Part shown: piece after piece, positions 16,220 to 25,234 of the stretch
How positions within the stretch are numbered: the first letter of the stretch is position 1
How the letters are laid out: each line of letters opens with the position of its first letter
Program-made: the position numbers and the translations under genes
The notes under the pieces: model-generated
What the model was told of the DNA's origin: nothing
The model's input: only the letters and a program-made list of their open reading frames with translations
Databases searched by the model: none
Assembly: GCF_021391495.1 (NCBI RefSeq)
Contig: NZ_CP090063.1
Location: forward strand, 4,960,001-5,024,000
Direction of reading: 5' to 3'
Length of the DNA stretch: 64,000 nt
Origin: Amycolatopsis acidiphila
Lineage (GTDB): Bacteria > Actinomycetota > Actinomycetes > Mycobacteriales > Pseudonocardiaceae

Positions 16220-17461
16220 TTACTCGCCGATGCTGAACCGGGCGAGCTCGTGCTCGACCATGCCGTCCAGGGTCGGCGCGGGGGGCTCGGGCAGGCTGAC
16301 CGGCGACTGCCTGGTCGGCAGCAGCACCACGGCGGTACCCGGCGTGCTGGTCTCGCCCCGCTGGTTCTCGCACCACACCCGCAGGTGCACCTCGTTGCGC
16401 CCGTCGGTCTGCTTCTTCTCCACGACCTCGCCGCGCACCCACGTGACGTCGCCGATGTAGTTGAACTTGCGGTGCTCGCAGCGCAGGCGCCACAGCCAGG
16501 CGTCGTCGCCCATCCAGTCGGTCACCAGGTGGGTCAGCCAGGTCTCGCGCATCGCGCCGTAGTCGTAGGAGTTGGGCAGGCCCAGCTCCTGTGCCCGGGC
16601 CGGCTCCCAGTGCAGCCGCTGCACGGTGTCGGGCACGTTGAGCCCGTTGCGCGGATACAGCCCGGGCGCCTTGCGCCGCACCTTCGCCGCGATGCCGAAC
16701 GCGCCGGGCGGGGTGAGCTGCATGCCCCAGCCCAGGTGCCAGACCACGACATCGGTCGTCGTCAGCGGCCCCTTGACCCGCGGCTGCAACTCGTCGCCGA
16801 CCCGGACGTCCTCGAAGTAGCGTGGCTCGGGGCCGCGCCGGGTCTCGGCCGCGTAGGCGGCGTCGATCTCGGCGATCTGCTCGTCGGTGTACGGAGCCGG
16901 CTCGAGCTTCTCCTTGGCCCGCTTCTTGGACGTGTGGCGTTCGGCGTTGATCCACGTGCCACGGCGCACGGCGTGCATCTCGCCCTCGCCGTTGGTGTAG
17001 AGGTAGTCGTGGGTGATGTGCGCGGTGCGGCCGCCGAACCGGCTTTCCTTGGGCTGCACGCCCACCTGCGCCTGCAGCACCCGGCAGCGGTCGCCGAGCC
17101 GCAGCGGCCGCCACCACTCGAACTCCATCACGGCCTGGTACGACCCCAGCCCCGCGAACGGATCGCCCTTGAGCAGCGCCTTGGTCTCGGGATCCGGCTT
17201 GGGGGCCGCGTCCTCGCCCATGGTGTACAGGAAGTTCGGCGGCGCGAGCAGCGATCCCCAGCGGGTCCGGGCGGCGTACTCCGGGTCGCAGTAGAGCGGG
17301 TTGTCGTCGCCGTAGCCGTAGGCGAAGTGGCGCGTCCCGTCGGCGGTGACCTCGTAGTTGTGCGGCGGGTTGTACTGCGGGTTCGGCACCCCGAGGCGAC
17401 GGCGGGAGCGCTCGATCGCCTCGTCGGTCAGCACTCCGAAGCGCTCTTCTGTTCTGGTCAC
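16220..17461 (-). CDS. MaoC-type dehydratase, fused double hotdog (FAS1-like dehydratase domain)
   Basis: This 413-residue protein has an N-terminal hotdog of the FAS1-like dehydratase type (FAYGYGDDNPLYCDPEYAARTRWGSL, GSYQAVMEFEWWRPLRLGDR) and a second hotdog-like half (VVVWHLGWGMQLTPPGAFGIAAK, HRKFNYIGDVTWVRGEVV). The D-D-N-P-L-Y motif with a nearby Gly is typical of R-specific enoyl hydratases. It may hydrate an enoyl-CoA of the pathway. The GTG start overlaps the ligase stop (GTGA), so the two are co-translated. The second half is longer than a simple MaoC domain and lacks the clear catalytic His motif, so it may be structural. Confidence 0.75.
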   Translation of the reverse strand: MTRTEERFGVLTDEAIERSRRRLGVPNPQYNPPHNYEVTADGTRHFAYGYGDDNPLYCDPEYAARTRWGSLLAPPNFLYTMGEDAAPKPDPETKALLKGDPFAGLGSYQAVMEFEWWRPLRLGDRCRVLQAQVGVQPKESRFGGRTAHITHDYLYTNGEGEMHAVRRGTWINAERHTSKKRAKEKLEPAPYTDEQIAEIDAAYAAETRRGPEPRYFEDVRVGDELQPRVKGPLTTTDVVVWHLGWGMQLTPPGAFGIAAKVRRKAPGLYPRNGLNVPDTVQRLHWEPARAQELGLPNSYDYGAMRETWLTHLVTDWMGDDAWLWRLRCEHRKFNYIGDVTWVRGEVVEKKQTDGRNEVHLRVWCENQRGETSTPGTAVVLLPTRQSPVSLPEPPAPTLDGMVEHELARFSIGE

Positions 17462-18951
17462 TGCGATACCTCCTCGTCGAGGGCCTGTGCGGCGCGCACG
17501 AGCTCGAGCAGCTCCACACGGCTCACTTTCGTCGACGGCGTGCGCGGCAGTGCCGCCACGACGACCACGTGCTTGGGGACCTCATAGGGCAGAAGCTGCT
17601 TGCGGCACAACGCCATCAGCTCGTCGGCCGACGGTCGCGCGGATCCGGGCTCGACCTCGACGGCGGCCACCGGGATGGCGCCGAGGCGGGTGTCCGGGAG
17701 TCCGGCCACAGCGGCCTCGCGCACCGCGGGATGGGCTTCCAGCGCGCGTTTCACGGTTTCCGGCTGGATCTTGAAGCCGCCCCGGACGATCGTGTCGTCG
17801 GCCCTGCCGACGATCCAGACGAACTCGTCGCCGTCGATGCGCGCGAGGTCGCTGGTCCGCACCCACTCCCGGCCGCCCTGCGCGGTCTGCGCGGCACGCA
17901 CCTCGAGCAGCCCGGTCTCCCCGGCCGGCAGCTCCGCCCCGTCCGCGCCGGTGACGCGCAGCTGCACACCGGGGAACGCGCGGCCGGCGCTGCCTGCCTT
18001 GTGCTCCCACCACTGCTCGTGCAGCGGCAGTGTCCAGCCGGCGACCGCGCCGGCGAACTCCGTCGCCCCGTAGGTCATCAGCACCCGGATGCCGTAGCGG
18101 CGGAAGAACTCCTGCGCCAGCTCCGCCGGGCACGCGGTGGTGCCCGAGGTCACGACCTGCAGGCTGGCGAGCCTGGCCGGCGCGACGTCCGCGTCGAGCA
18201 CGCTGCGCAGCGCGGCGGGCACCAGCCCGGCCGCGCGCAGCTGGTGCCGCTCCACGGCGCTCACCCACGGGTCCAGCTCGAACCTGGGCATCAGCACCAG
18301 GCGACGGCCGGCGTAGAGGCAGGCGAGCACGCCCCACAGGCCACCGATGTGCACCAGCGGCGTCGCCACGAGCGAGGCCGAGGCGGACAGCAGCCTGCCC
18401 TCCTTCGGGGACTGGCCGCTGGAACCGAGGGACTCGTCGAGCTGGCGGACGGACAGTCGCACGCGCTTGGGCGGGCCGGTGGTGCCGGAGGTCAGCATCT
18501 CGACCGCGATGCCAGGGCTGACCTGGTGCTCCGCACGCGGCACGCCGCCCAGGGCCCGCACGGAGCCGTCTGGGCCGAGCCGCACTGCGAGGCCCGCCAC
18601 GTCCCGCATCCGTTCCCGGGCGAGGATCTCCGGCCCGGCGATCAGCACCGGAAGCGCGCTGCGCTCGATGTCCGCGATCATCCGCGCCGCCGGTTGCAGC
18701 GGGCTCACGGTGACCACGGTCCGGCCCGTCGCGAGTACCGCCAGTAGCGCGGCGACGTGCTCGGGCCGGTTCTCGACGACGATGCCGATCCGGGTGTCCG
18801 CGCCCAGCCCGGCGGCCTCCAGTTCGCGGACGAGTGCCGCCGCGGTCTCGCGCAGCCGTCCCCAGGACCACCACGCCGCGTCGTGCTCGACTGCCTTGGC
18901 TTCCGCAGGGGCCTCGCGCAGCAGGAGCGCGAGCCGTTCCCGGATCCCCAC
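17458..18951 (-). CDS. AMP-dependent acyl-CoA synthetase/ligase
   Basis: This is a 497-residue ANL-superfamily enzyme. Visible motifs are EMLTSGTTGPPKRV (P-loop, with Arg where the second Lys is usual), MTYGATEFAG, RTSDLARIDGDEFVWIVGRADDTIVRGGFKI, and C-terminal LPRTPSTKVSR, where the catalytic Lys is expected. The N-terminal domain is about 50 residues shorter than a typical ligase. It would activate a carboxylic acid to acyl-CoA through the acyl-AMP. The GTG start is preceded by a promoter region holding motif 1 at 18990. It is co-transcribed with the MaoC-type dehydratase. Confidence 0.85.
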   Translation of the reverse strand: MGIRERLALLLREAPAEAKAVEHDAAWWSWGRLRETAAALVRELEAAGLGADTRIGIVVENRPEHVAALLAVLATGRTVVTVSPLQPAARMIADIERSALPVLIAGPEILARERMRDVAGLAVRLGPDGSVRALGGVPRAEHQVSPGIAVEMLTSGTTGPPKRVRLSVRQLDESLGSSGQSPKEGRLLSASASLVATPLVHIGGLWGVLACLYAGRRLVLMPRFELDPWVSAVERHQLRAAGLVPAALRSVLDADVAPARLASLQVVTSGTTACPAELAQEFFRRYGIRVLMTYGATEFAGAVAGWTLPLHEQWWEHKAGSAGRAFPGVQLRVTGADGAELPAGETGLLEVRAAQTAQGGREWVRTSDLARIDGDEFVWIVGRADDTIVRGGFKIQPETVKRALEAHPAVREAAVAGLPDTRLGAIPVAAVEVEPGSARPSADELMALCRKQLLPYEVPKHVVVVAALPRTPSTKVSRVELLELVRAAQALDEEVSQ

Positions 18952-18989
18952 GCCGATCTCCGTTCGTTCCGCCGCGCCGACACGGCAAA

Positions 18990-19007
18990 TAAGAGTATAC
19001 TCAACAA
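18990..19007. promoter_or_regulatory. 18-bp operator-like element (motif 1), site B
   Basis: TAAGAGTATACTCAACAA lies 39 bases upstream of the GTG of the ligase at 18951. Its core GAGTATACTC is a perfect palindrome. It shares AAGARTATA with the other copies. A second weaker TATAGATT sequence is at 19042-19049. Confidence 0.55.
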
Positions 19008-19073
19008 CCCGGTCTCCGGACGAGCCTCGACCGCTGGTTTCTATAGATTAATTAGTTGCACAATTCACGGTCG

Positions 19074-19889
19074 CTACCGGCCCTCGTACCGGGGCGTGGC
19101 ACCTTCCCGGTAGGCCCGCATGGCCTCGGTCTGGTCGTCGGTGAGCAGGGTCAGCACCTGCTGCCGGTTCTCGAGCTCGACAGCCGCGTCGAACGAGGGC
19201 ATCTCCAGCGCCAGCCACATGCCCTGCTTGGTCAACGCCAGCGACAACGGCGGCGCGGCCAGGAGGTCGTCGATCGCCGTCGTGACACGCCGTTCCAGCT
19301 CCTGCGGCGCGACGGCGTCGGCGAGCAGGCCGATCCGCAGCGCCTCGTCGGCGTCGAAGCGGCGGGCGGTCAGCATCAGCTCGTGCGCACGGCCGGCGCC
19401 GACCAGCCGCGGCAGCAGCCAGGACGTCCCGATGTCGCAGCCGGAGAACCCGACCTTCAGGAACGACACCGCGAACACCGCCGACGTCGACGCGAGCCGC
19501 AGGTCCGCGGCCAGCACGAGCGCGAGGCCACCGCCGGCGGCGGGGCCGTTGACCGCGGCGATCACCGGCTGCGGGAGCCGGCGGATCCGCTGCACCAGCG
19601 CGGCGATGTGCCGCTGGGTCGTCAGCCCCTGGTGCACCGGCCCGGTGCCGGGCGAGCCCGCCGACGCGGGGGCGTCGCCGTAGCCGGCGAGATCGAGGCC
19701 CGCGCAGAAACCGCGGCCGGCGCCGGTGAGCACCACGACGCGGCACGACGGGTCGTCGCCTGCCTCGGCGAGCGCCTGGTGCAGCTGCCCGACCATGTCC
19801 GCGGTCATCGCGTTGAGCCGCTCGGGGCGGCGCAGCTCGATGCGCACGACCTCCGGCCTCGGCCTGCTCACGCCTACCTCGTCCGCCAT
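19074..19889 (-). CDS. enoyl-CoA hydratase/isomerase family protein
   Basis: This is a 271-residue crotonase: RIELRRPERLNAMTADM, oxyanion loop GRGFCAGLDLAGY, NGPAAGGGLALVLAADLRLA, and FLKVGFSGCDIGTSWLLPRLVG. The first hydratase Glu is replaced (GLALVLAAD), while an Asp is present in SGCDIG. This pattern is more like an isomerase or hydrolase of the superfamily than a simple hydratase. It belongs to the leftward unit 21537-19074 (F420-type oxidoreductase, broken crotonase, this crotonase), and starts 5 bases after the broken gene's stop. The TAG stop sits close to an AT-rich promoter region. Confidence 0.83.
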   Translation of the reverse strand: MADEVGVSRPRPEVVRIELRRPERLNAMTADMVGQLHQALAEAGDDPSCRVVVLTGAGRGFCAGLDLAGYGDAPASAGSPGTGPVHQGLTTQRHIAALVQRIRRLPQPVIAAVNGPAAGGGLALVLAADLRLASTSAVFAVSFLKVGFSGCDIGTSWLLPRLVGAGRAHELMLTARRFDADEALRIGLLADAVAPQELERRVTTAIDDLLAAPPLSLALTKQGMWLALEMPSFDAAVELENRQQVLTLLTDDQTEAMRAYREGATPRYEGR

Positions 19890-19894
19890 CCCGG

Positions 19895-20524
19895 TCAACC
19901 CTTCAGCTGGTTCCTGTTCCGCGCCGTGACCGCGGCCCGGCGTTCGTCGAGGCCCGTGAAATCCGGGCGATGCGCGCCGGCGAGCTCCTGCTCCACGGTC
20001 AGCGCGGCGCCGAAGATCGCTTCCGCACCCCGGGTGCAGACCTCCTTGAGCGCCACCATGTCGCGCGGGGACACCTCGGCCGCGGCGCTCGCCAGTGCGA
20101 GCGCGTGCGCCCGGAGTCGTTCGTGTGGCACCACTTCGGTCACGAGGCCGATCCGGGCCGCGAGTGCGGCGTCCACGACCTCGCCGGTCATCGACATCCG
20201 CCGCGCCCACGCCGGGCCGACCAGCCGCGCGGTCAGCCCGCCGCCCGGCAGCACGCCCACCCGCACGTGCGTGTCGGCGAACACCGCCTTCTCCGATGCC
20301 ACCAGGAAATCGCAGCCCAGCGCGAGCTAGAGCCCGCCGGTGAAGGCGGCACCGCCGACGGCGCCGACGACCGGCTTGCGGACCCGGGCGACCTGGTTGA
20401 TGCAGTCCTCGTCGTCGTAGCGCCGGAAGTACCGTTCGCCTTCGCGGGCCGCCTGTTTCAGGTCCACGCCCGCGCAGAAGGCCGGGTCCGCGCCCACGTC
20501 CTCGACGAGCAGCACGTCGCTCAT
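19895..20524 (-). pseudogene. enoyl-CoA hydratase, broken by nonsense codon and internal deletion
   Basis: The frame begins at an ATG overlapping the stop of the F420-type oxidoreductase and would encode a crotonase. It is interrupted by an in-frame TAG at 20327-20329. On either side the protein reads GGAAFTGGL and LALGCDFLVASEKAVFADTHVRVGVLPGGG. Family members have GGLELA here, so the missing residue is almost certainly the active-site Glu (GAG to TAG). The N-terminus is also short: it passes from MSDVLLVEDVG straight to ADPAFCAGVDLK, losing the roughly 40 residues with the NRPxxxNA motif. Two independent lesions make a sequencing error unlikely. Translation could restart within the 3' part, but not as an enzyme. 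Confidence 0.85.
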
Positions 20525-21537
20525 CCCGCCGCCCGCACGGCGACAGCCAGCTCGGTGCTCAGCGACGGGTCGATGTCGTAGGGCGTGTAGAGCGAGATCC
20601 GCGTGAGCACGTCGCCGTAGGCCTCGTGCAGGCGGGTGGCGACCTCGTCCGGGCGGCCGACGATCGCGACGGCGTGCAGCAGCTCGTCGTCGATCAGCCT
20701 GCCCATCTCGGCCCACTCCCCGGCCCGCGAGAGCGTGTGCAGCCGGTCGCCGAGCTCGCCCCTGCCGTGCAGCTCGAGCACCGGGCGGTAGGCCGGCGTG
20801 GAACCGTAGAAGGCGATCTGCCGCCGAGCACCGTCGCTCGCCCTGGCCAGCTCCTCGTCGGTCCGGCCGACGACCAGCATGGTGGAACCGGTGATCTCGA
20901 AGCCCTCGGCCGTGCGGCCCGCCTTCTCCCGACCGCGCAGCAACGCCGGCAGGGTGACTTCGCGCAGGTACCGCTCCGTGGTGAACCCGTGGCAGAGGAA
21001 GCCGTCGGCGACCTCGCCCGCGATCTCGGTCATCGCGACGCCGACCCCGGCGAGCAGCACCCGCGGCGGCCCGAAGGAATGCCGGCCGGGCACGAACATC
21101 GGGGTCATCAGCGTGTGCGTGTAGAACTCGCCGCGGAACTCCAGCGGGGTGCCCTGCGCCCAGCAGTCCCAGATCGCCCGCAACGCGAGCACGTACTCCC
21201 GCATCCGCCGGGCCGGCTGCGACCACGGCATGCCGAACCGCCGGGTGATGTGCGCCTTGACCTGGGTGCCCAGCCCGAGCATCACCCTGCCGCCGGAGAG
21301 CTCCTGCAGGTCGTTGCCCAGTACGGCGACCGACATCGGGTTCCGCGCGAAAGCCAGCGCGATCGCGGTACCGAGCTCGATCCGGTCGGTCGCGGTGGCC
21401 GCCAGGGCCAGCGACACGAACGGGTCGTGCTTGATCTCGCTGGTCCACGCCCCGTCGTAACCGTCGCGTTCGGCCTGGCGCACCGCTTCGCGGCAGTCCA
21501 CCTGGCCGTGGATCGGGATGGTCAGGTCGACCTTCAC
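20521..21537 (-). CDS. LLM-class F420-dependent oxidoreductase (TIGR03617-like)
   Basis: This is a 338-residue luciferase-like TIM barrel. Motifs include YDGAWTSEIKHDPFVSLALAA, IELGTAIALAFARNPMSVAVLGNDLQELSGGRVMLGLGTQVKAHI, and VADGFLCHGFTTERYL. The combination, including the 'GLGTQVKAHITRRF' stretch, matches the MSMEG_2256-type subfamily thought to use coenzyme F420. It probably oxidises an alcohol or reduces a double bond in the pathway. It starts with GTG behind a GGAAGG ribosome site. The divergent region to 21683 contains motif 1 (21581). The downstream gene overlaps by ATGA and is broken. Confidence 0.83.
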   Translation of the reverse strand: MKVDLTIPIHGQVDCREAVRQAERDGYDGAWTSEIKHDPFVSLALAATATDRIELGTAIALAFARNPMSVAVLGNDLQELSGGRVMLGLGTQVKAHITRRFGMPWSQPARRMREYVLALRAIWDCWAQGTPLEFRGEFYTHTLMTPMFVPGRHSFGPPRVLLAGVGVAMTEIAGEVADGFLCHGFTTERYLREVTLPALLRGREKAGRTAEGFEITGSTMLVVGRTDEELARASDGARRQIAFYGSTPAYRPVLELHGRGELGDRLHTLSRAGEWAEMGRLIDDELLHAVAIVGRPDEVATRLHEAYGDVLTRISLYTPYDIDPSLSTELAVAVRAAG

Positions 21538-21580
21538 CGCAGCACCACCTTCCGCCTCTCCACTGCCGGAAAGATTTGCC

Positions 21581-21598
21581 TATGAATCTATACTCTTG
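21581..21598. promoter_or_regulatory. 18-bp operator-like element (motif 1), site C
   Basis: Read on the minus strand this is CAAGAGTATAGATTCATA. It is centred in the 145-base divergent region between the F420-type oxidoreductase (minus) and the crotonase at 21683 (plus), so it could control both. Confidence 0.6.
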
Positions 21599-21682
21599 CT
21601 CCGGTGAAGACAACGCCGGGCACGTCCGCTGTACAGCGCGGATCAGGATGAAATACATTGGCCGGCACGAGAAGGGATCATC

Positions 21683-22462
21683 GTGGACCTGGAAACCCTG
21701 GAGTTCTCCCTCGGCGAGCACGTCGCGACCGTGACGCTCAACCGGCCGGACAAGCTCAACGCGTTCAACCAGACCATGTGCGACGAGTTCAGCCGGGTCT
21801 GGGAGCGCGTCCGGGACGACGACGGGATCCACGTCGTCGTGCTGCGCGCCGCCGGCGACCGGGCGTTCTGCACCGGCGTCGACGTGACGGAGGGCCTTGC
21901 CCGTGCCGGTCACTCGAACGTGTGGACCCGGGAGGATCCCGGGGCCCAGCTCTCCCCCAAGCAGAACCAGGTCTGGAAGCCGGTGGTCTGCGCGGTGCAC
22001 GGGATGGCCGCGGGCGGCGCGTTCTACTGGATCAACGAGTCCGATCTCGTCATCTGCGCCGAGGACGCCCAGTTCTTCGACCCCCATGTCACCTACGGCA
22101 TGACCTCGGCGCTGGAACCGATCGGGCTCGCCCGGCGGGTGCCGCTCGGCGAGGCGCTGCGGATCGCGCTGCTCGGTCTCGACGAGCGGATGTCCGCGCA
22201 GCGGGCCCTGCAGATCGGGCTGGTGAGCGAGGTCGTGGCGCGGGACACGCTGTGGCAGCGGGCCGACGAGCTGGCGCGGATCATCGCGGCGAAGCCGCCG
22301 GCCGCGATCCAGGGCACGGTGCGGGCGATCTGGGAGTCGCTGGACTCGACGCGCACCCAGGCCCTGCGGACCGGCCTGATGTACACCCAGCTCGGCAACC
22401 CGATCGGCACCGCGCAGGTCGACCGCGCCGCCGTCCAGCGCCCCGAGCCCACGATCCGCTGA
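21683..22462 (+). CDS. enoyl-CoA hydratase/isomerase family protein
   Basis: This is a 259-residue crotonase-fold protein: TVTLNRPDKLNAFNQTM, oxyanion loop DRAFCTGVDVTEG, then HGMAAGGAFYWINESDLVICAEDAQFFDPHVTYGMTSALEPIG. Neither of the two hydratase Glu residues is at its usual place: the helix reads AFYWINESD and the strand VTYGMTSALEPI. It may therefore be an isomerase, hydrolase or C-C lyase of the superfamily. A GTG start follows a GAAGGGATC site. It stands alone on the plus strand, divergent from the F420-type oxidoreductase, and is followed by a small GC-rich hairpin at 22485. Confidence 0.82.
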   Translation: MDLETLEFSLGEHVATVTLNRPDKLNAFNQTMCDEFSRVWERVRDDDGIHVVVLRAAGDRAFCTGVDVTEGLARAGHSNVWTREDPGAQLSPKQNQVWKPVVCAVHGMAAGGAFYWINESDLVICAEDAQFFDPHVTYGMTSALEPIGLARRVPLGEALRIALLGLDERMSAQRALQIGLVSEVVARDTLWQRADELARIIAAKPPAAIQGTVRAIWESLDSTRTQALRTGLMYTQLGNPIGTAQVDRAAVQRPEPTIR

Positions 22463-22484
22463 CCCGGCAGGGCGGCGGGTGCTT

Positions 22485-22500
22485 CACCGGCTTGCCGGTG
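22485..22500. terminator. small GC hairpin after crotonase gene
   Basis: CACCGG-CTTG-CCGGTG forms a perfect 6-bp stem 23 bases after the crotonase stop. There is no T-run, so activity as a terminator is uncertain. Confidence 0.35.
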
Positions 22501-22618
22501 GGTGTCCGCGGCTCGGTCGCGCCCACCGCGATCGCGCCACCCGGACCACCCGCACCGCTCGTCACCACACCCGCCGCGAGAGCACCGGCATCGGCCCTCC
22601 GTGTTCCCATTCGGCGCT

Positions 22619-22636
22619 GAAGAATATAGATTCTAT
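22619..22636. promoter_or_regulatory. 18-bp operator-like element (motif 1), site D, overlapping GntR start
   Basis: GAAGAATATAGATTCTAT ends 3 bases before the first ATG of the GntR gene. Fifteen bases (AAGAATATAGATTCT) are identical to site A at 13535. TAGATT inside it is positioned like a -10 box for a leaderless transcript starting at the ATG. Autoregulation is likely. Confidence 0.65.
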
Positions 22637-22638
22637 CT

Positions 22639-23430
22639 ATGGATGGCGACGAGTCCCGGGAAGGCGGCGTGGGCACCGGAACGCCGGCCGTCCGGCGGCC
22701 GAAGGCCGCCGAGCTCATCGCCACCCGGATCCGGCACATGATCGCCTCGGGCGAGCTCGCCGCGGGCGACTGGCTGCCCACCGAGCCCCAGCTGATGACG
22801 AGGTTCGAGGTCTCCAGGCCCACCCTGCGCGAGGCCTTCCGGCTCCTGGAGGGGGATTCGCTCATCCGCGTGCGGCGCGGCCCGCCGGGTGGCGCTCAGG
22901 TGCAGGTGCCGGGACCGGAGGCGGCGGCACCCGTGTTCGGCCTCCTGCTCACCCTGTCGGGCACCACGCTGCGCGACGTGTACGAAGCCCGGCTCGTCCT
23001 GGAGCCCCCCGCCGCGCGACGGCTGGCCGAACACGGGACCGAACGCGATCACCTCGCGTTGCACGAGGAGCTGGGGCTGGCCGCGGCCGCGTCGACCGGG
23101 CGCGAGGCGTTCGGGCTCGGCACCGTGCGGTTCCACCGCCGGGTGGTCGAGCTGTCCGGGAACCGCACGCTGGCGGCGGTCGTGGCCATGCTCGGCGAGG
23201 TCATGGCCCGGCACGTCGCCCACGCCTACCGCGAGTCGCGATCTCCCCAGGACAAGATGACCGAGCGGCACCACCGCGTGCTGCAGACCTATGCGCGCCT
23301 CGTCGCGCTGGTCACCGAGCGGCGGGGCGACGAGGCGGAACTGCTGTGGCTGCGGCACATGCGCGCCGCCGAGCCGTACATGCTCGGCGGCGCGGCCGGG
23401 CAGACCCAGGTCGTCGACCTGCTGCACTGA
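22639..23430 (+). CDS. FCD-type GntR family transcriptional regulator 1
   Basis: This is a 263-residue FadR-subfamily regulator. An N-terminal winged helix (RPKAAELIATRIRHMI, FEVSRPTLREAFRLLEGDSLIRVRRGPPGG, about residues 22-90) is followed by an all-helical FCD ligand domain with the metal-binding residues expected in LRDVYEARLVLEPP and VRFHRRVVELSGNRTL. No ribosome site precedes the ATG at 22639. Either the mRNA is leaderless, with TAGATT as -10, or translation starts at the in-frame GTG 22669, which has GGGAAGG before it. The recognition helix is nearly identical to that of the paralog at 25235, so both may read the same operator. Confidence 0.88.
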   Translation: MDGDESREGGVGTGTPAVRRPKAAELIATRIRHMIASGELAAGDWLPTEPQLMTRFEVSRPTLREAFRLLEGDSLIRVRRGPPGGAQVQVPGPEAAAPVFGLLLTLSGTTLRDVYEARLVLEPPAARRLAEHGTERDHLALHEELGLAAAASTGREAFGLGTVRFHRRVVELSGNRTLAAVVAMLGEVMARHVAHAYRESRSPQDKMTERHHRVLQTYARLVALVTERRGDEAELLWLRHMRAAEPYMLGGAAGQTQVVDLLH

Positions 23431-23440
23431 TTCGATGGTT

Positions 23441-23458
23441 GAATAATCCATATTCGTA
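23441..23458. promoter_or_regulatory. motif 1-like element, weak site E
   Basis: On the minus strand the sequence TACGAATATGGATTATTC matches the best copy (13535) at 13 of 18 positions. It lies 147 bases upstream of the SDR start at 23606 and just after the GntR gene. Confidence 0.4.
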
Positions 23459-23605
23459 AGATCCGTGGAAGATGGCCGACCTCGTGGCCGGGTGCGTTCG
23501 CCGGACGATCGCGGCCGGGCGCACCCAAGGAAGACAACGGCAGGACCAGCACCCAGGTCGTCGGTCTCCGGTACTGATCGGCGACGATCCCCTCGAGGAG
23601 GACAT

Positions 23606-24367
23606 GTGGACGTAGCAGCAGGAGTGGCACTGGTGACCGGCGGCGCTTCCGGGCTGGGACTGGCGACGGCCCGCGCGCTGCACGGCGCCGGCGCGAAGGT
23701 GGTCGTGCTCGACCTCCCGTCGTCCGACGGTGAGGCCGTGGCGAAGGAACTGGGCGAGGGTGCCGTGTTCGCGGCCGCGGACGTCACCAGCGAGTCCGGG
23801 GTGGCCGGTGCACTGGACGCTGCGGGGGAACTGGGATCGTTGCGCACCGTGGTCAACTGTGCCGGCATCGGCAACGCGATCAAGACGATCGGCAAGAAGG
23901 GCGCCTTCCCGCTGGCGGACTTCACCAAGGTCCTCAACGTCAACCTCGTCGGCACCTTCAACGTGATCCGGCTCGCCGCGGAGCGCATCGCGCGGACCGA
24001 GCCGGTCGGCGAGGAACGCGGTGTCGTGGTCAACACCGCCTCGGTCGCCGCCTTCGACGGGCAGATCGGCCAGGCCGCGTACTCGGCGTCCAAGGGCGGC
24101 ATCGTCGGCATGACGCTGCCGATCGCCCGCGACCTGGCGAACCTGAAGATCCGCGTCGTCACCATCGCGCCCGGGCTGTTCCACACCCCGTTGTTCGCGA
24201 CGCTTCCCGAGGAGGCCGTCAGCTCCCTCGGCGCGCAGGTCCCGCACCCCTCGCGGCTGGGAGACCCGGCGGAGTACGCCGCACTCGCCAAGCACATCGT
24301 CGAGAACCCGATGCTCAACGGCGAGACCATCCGGCTCGACGGCGCGATCCGGATGGCCCCCCGGTGA
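23606..24367 (+). CDS. SDR family oxidoreductase, 3-hydroxyacyl-CoA dehydrogenase (HSD10) type
   Basis: This is a 253-residue SDR with [15 protein letters not shown] for NAD binding, the acidic VVVLDLPSS after strand 2 (Asp suggests NAD+), [32 protein letters not shown] with the catalytic Ser, Tyr and Lys, and [15 protein letters not shown]. The pattern [34 protein letters not shown] is typical of type II 17beta-HSD/2-methyl-3-hydroxyacyl-CoA dehydrogenases, so it probably oxidises a 3-hydroxyacyl-CoA. The GTG at 23606 follows GAGGAGG; the ATG two bases earlier hits a stop at once. It is coupled by GTGA overlap to the next crotonase. Confidence 0.85.
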   Translation: MDVAAGVALVTGGASGLGLATARALHGAGAKVVVLDLPSSDGEAVAKELGEGAVFAAADVTSESGVAGALDAAGELGSLRTVVNCAGIGNAIKTIGKKGAFPLADFTKVLNVNLVGTFNVIRLAAERIARTEPVGEERGVVVNTASVAAFDGQIGQAAYSASKGGIVGMTLPIARDLANLKIRVVTIAPGLFHTPLFATLPEEAVSSLGAQVPHPSRLGDPAEYAALAKHIVENPMLNGETIRLDGAIRMAPR

Positions 24368-25179
24368 CCGCCTTCGACACGCTGCTCGAAGAGCACGGCG
24401 AGCACGTCGAGCTGCGGGGCCGGGTGCTGCGCTGCCCGGTCGCGACCAGCGCCGCCGGGAACTCGATGGACGGCCCGCGCACGGCGAGCGCGACGGCCCT
24501 GCTGCAGGCGATCGCCGACGGCGGGACCAGCGCGGTGGGCGCGGTGGTGCTGTTCGGTGCGGGCACCAGCTTCTGCACCGGCGGCAACGTGAAGGGCTTC
24601 GGCGCCGCGGACGACCCCGGCCCCTACGTCAGCGGGGTGGCCCGGACCTTCCACGACTTCATCCTCGCCGTCACCCGCGTGCCGGTGCCGGTGGTGGCCG
24701 CCGTGCACGGGTGGGCCGCGGGCGCCGGGATGAGCATCGCGCTCGCCTGCGACCTGGTGGTCGGCGGCCCGGCCACGAAGTTCCGGCCCGCCTACCCCGC
24801 CATCGGGTTCACCCCCGACGGCGGCATGTCGTGGCTGCTGCCCAAGATCGTCGGCCCCATCCGGGCGCGGGACATGCTGCTCACCGACGCCGTCGTGGGC
24901 GGCGAGGAGGCCGAGCGACTCGGGCTGCTCAGCCGGCTGGTACCCGACGACCGCGTGCAGGCCGAGGCGCAGCTCGTCGCGGAGCAGCTCGCACAGGGCC
25001 CGACCGGGGCGTTGGGCCGGATCAAACGGCTCGCGTGGGAGTCCGCCGACCGGGGGCTCGCCGAGCACCTCCCGCACGAGGCGCGATCGATCGGCGAGTC
25101 GGCGGCGAGCCCGGGCGGCCGCGAAGGAGTACGCGCGTTCGCCGAGCGAAGGCCCGCGGACTTCTCCACCACCTGGTGA
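24364..25179 (+). CDS. enoyl-CoA hydratase/isomerase family protein (PaaG-like)
   Basis: This is a 271-residue crotonase: oxyanion loop [36 protein letters not shown], and [21 protein letters not shown]. The TPDGG motif with Asp, and the loss of the first Glu (GMSIALACD), are shared with PaaG-type isomerases rather than simple hydratases. The N-terminus is unusual: the NRPxxxNA motif is replaced by [14 protein letters not shown]. The GTG start overlaps the SDR stop by four bases. The two genes form a short plus-strand unit that may catalyse consecutive steps, isomerisation and 3-hydroxy oxidation. Confidence 0.82.
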   Translation: MTAFDTLLEEHGEHVELRGRVLRCPVATSAAGNSMDGPRTASATALLQAIADGGTSAVGAVVLFGAGTSFCTGGNVKGFGAADDPGPYVSGVARTFHDFILAVTRVPVPVVAAVHGWAAGAGMSIALACDLVVGGPATKFRPAYPAIGFTPDGGMSWLLPKIVGPIRARDMLLTDAVVGGEEAERLGLLSRLVPDDRVQAEAQLVAEQLAQGPTGALGRIKRLAWESADRGLAEHLPHEARSIGESAASPGGREGVRAFAERRPADFSTTW

Positions 25180-25234
25180 ACACGCTGCGCTACCCTCGGA
25201 CGGATCATCCCCACCGGAATGGAGAGGACCTGGC

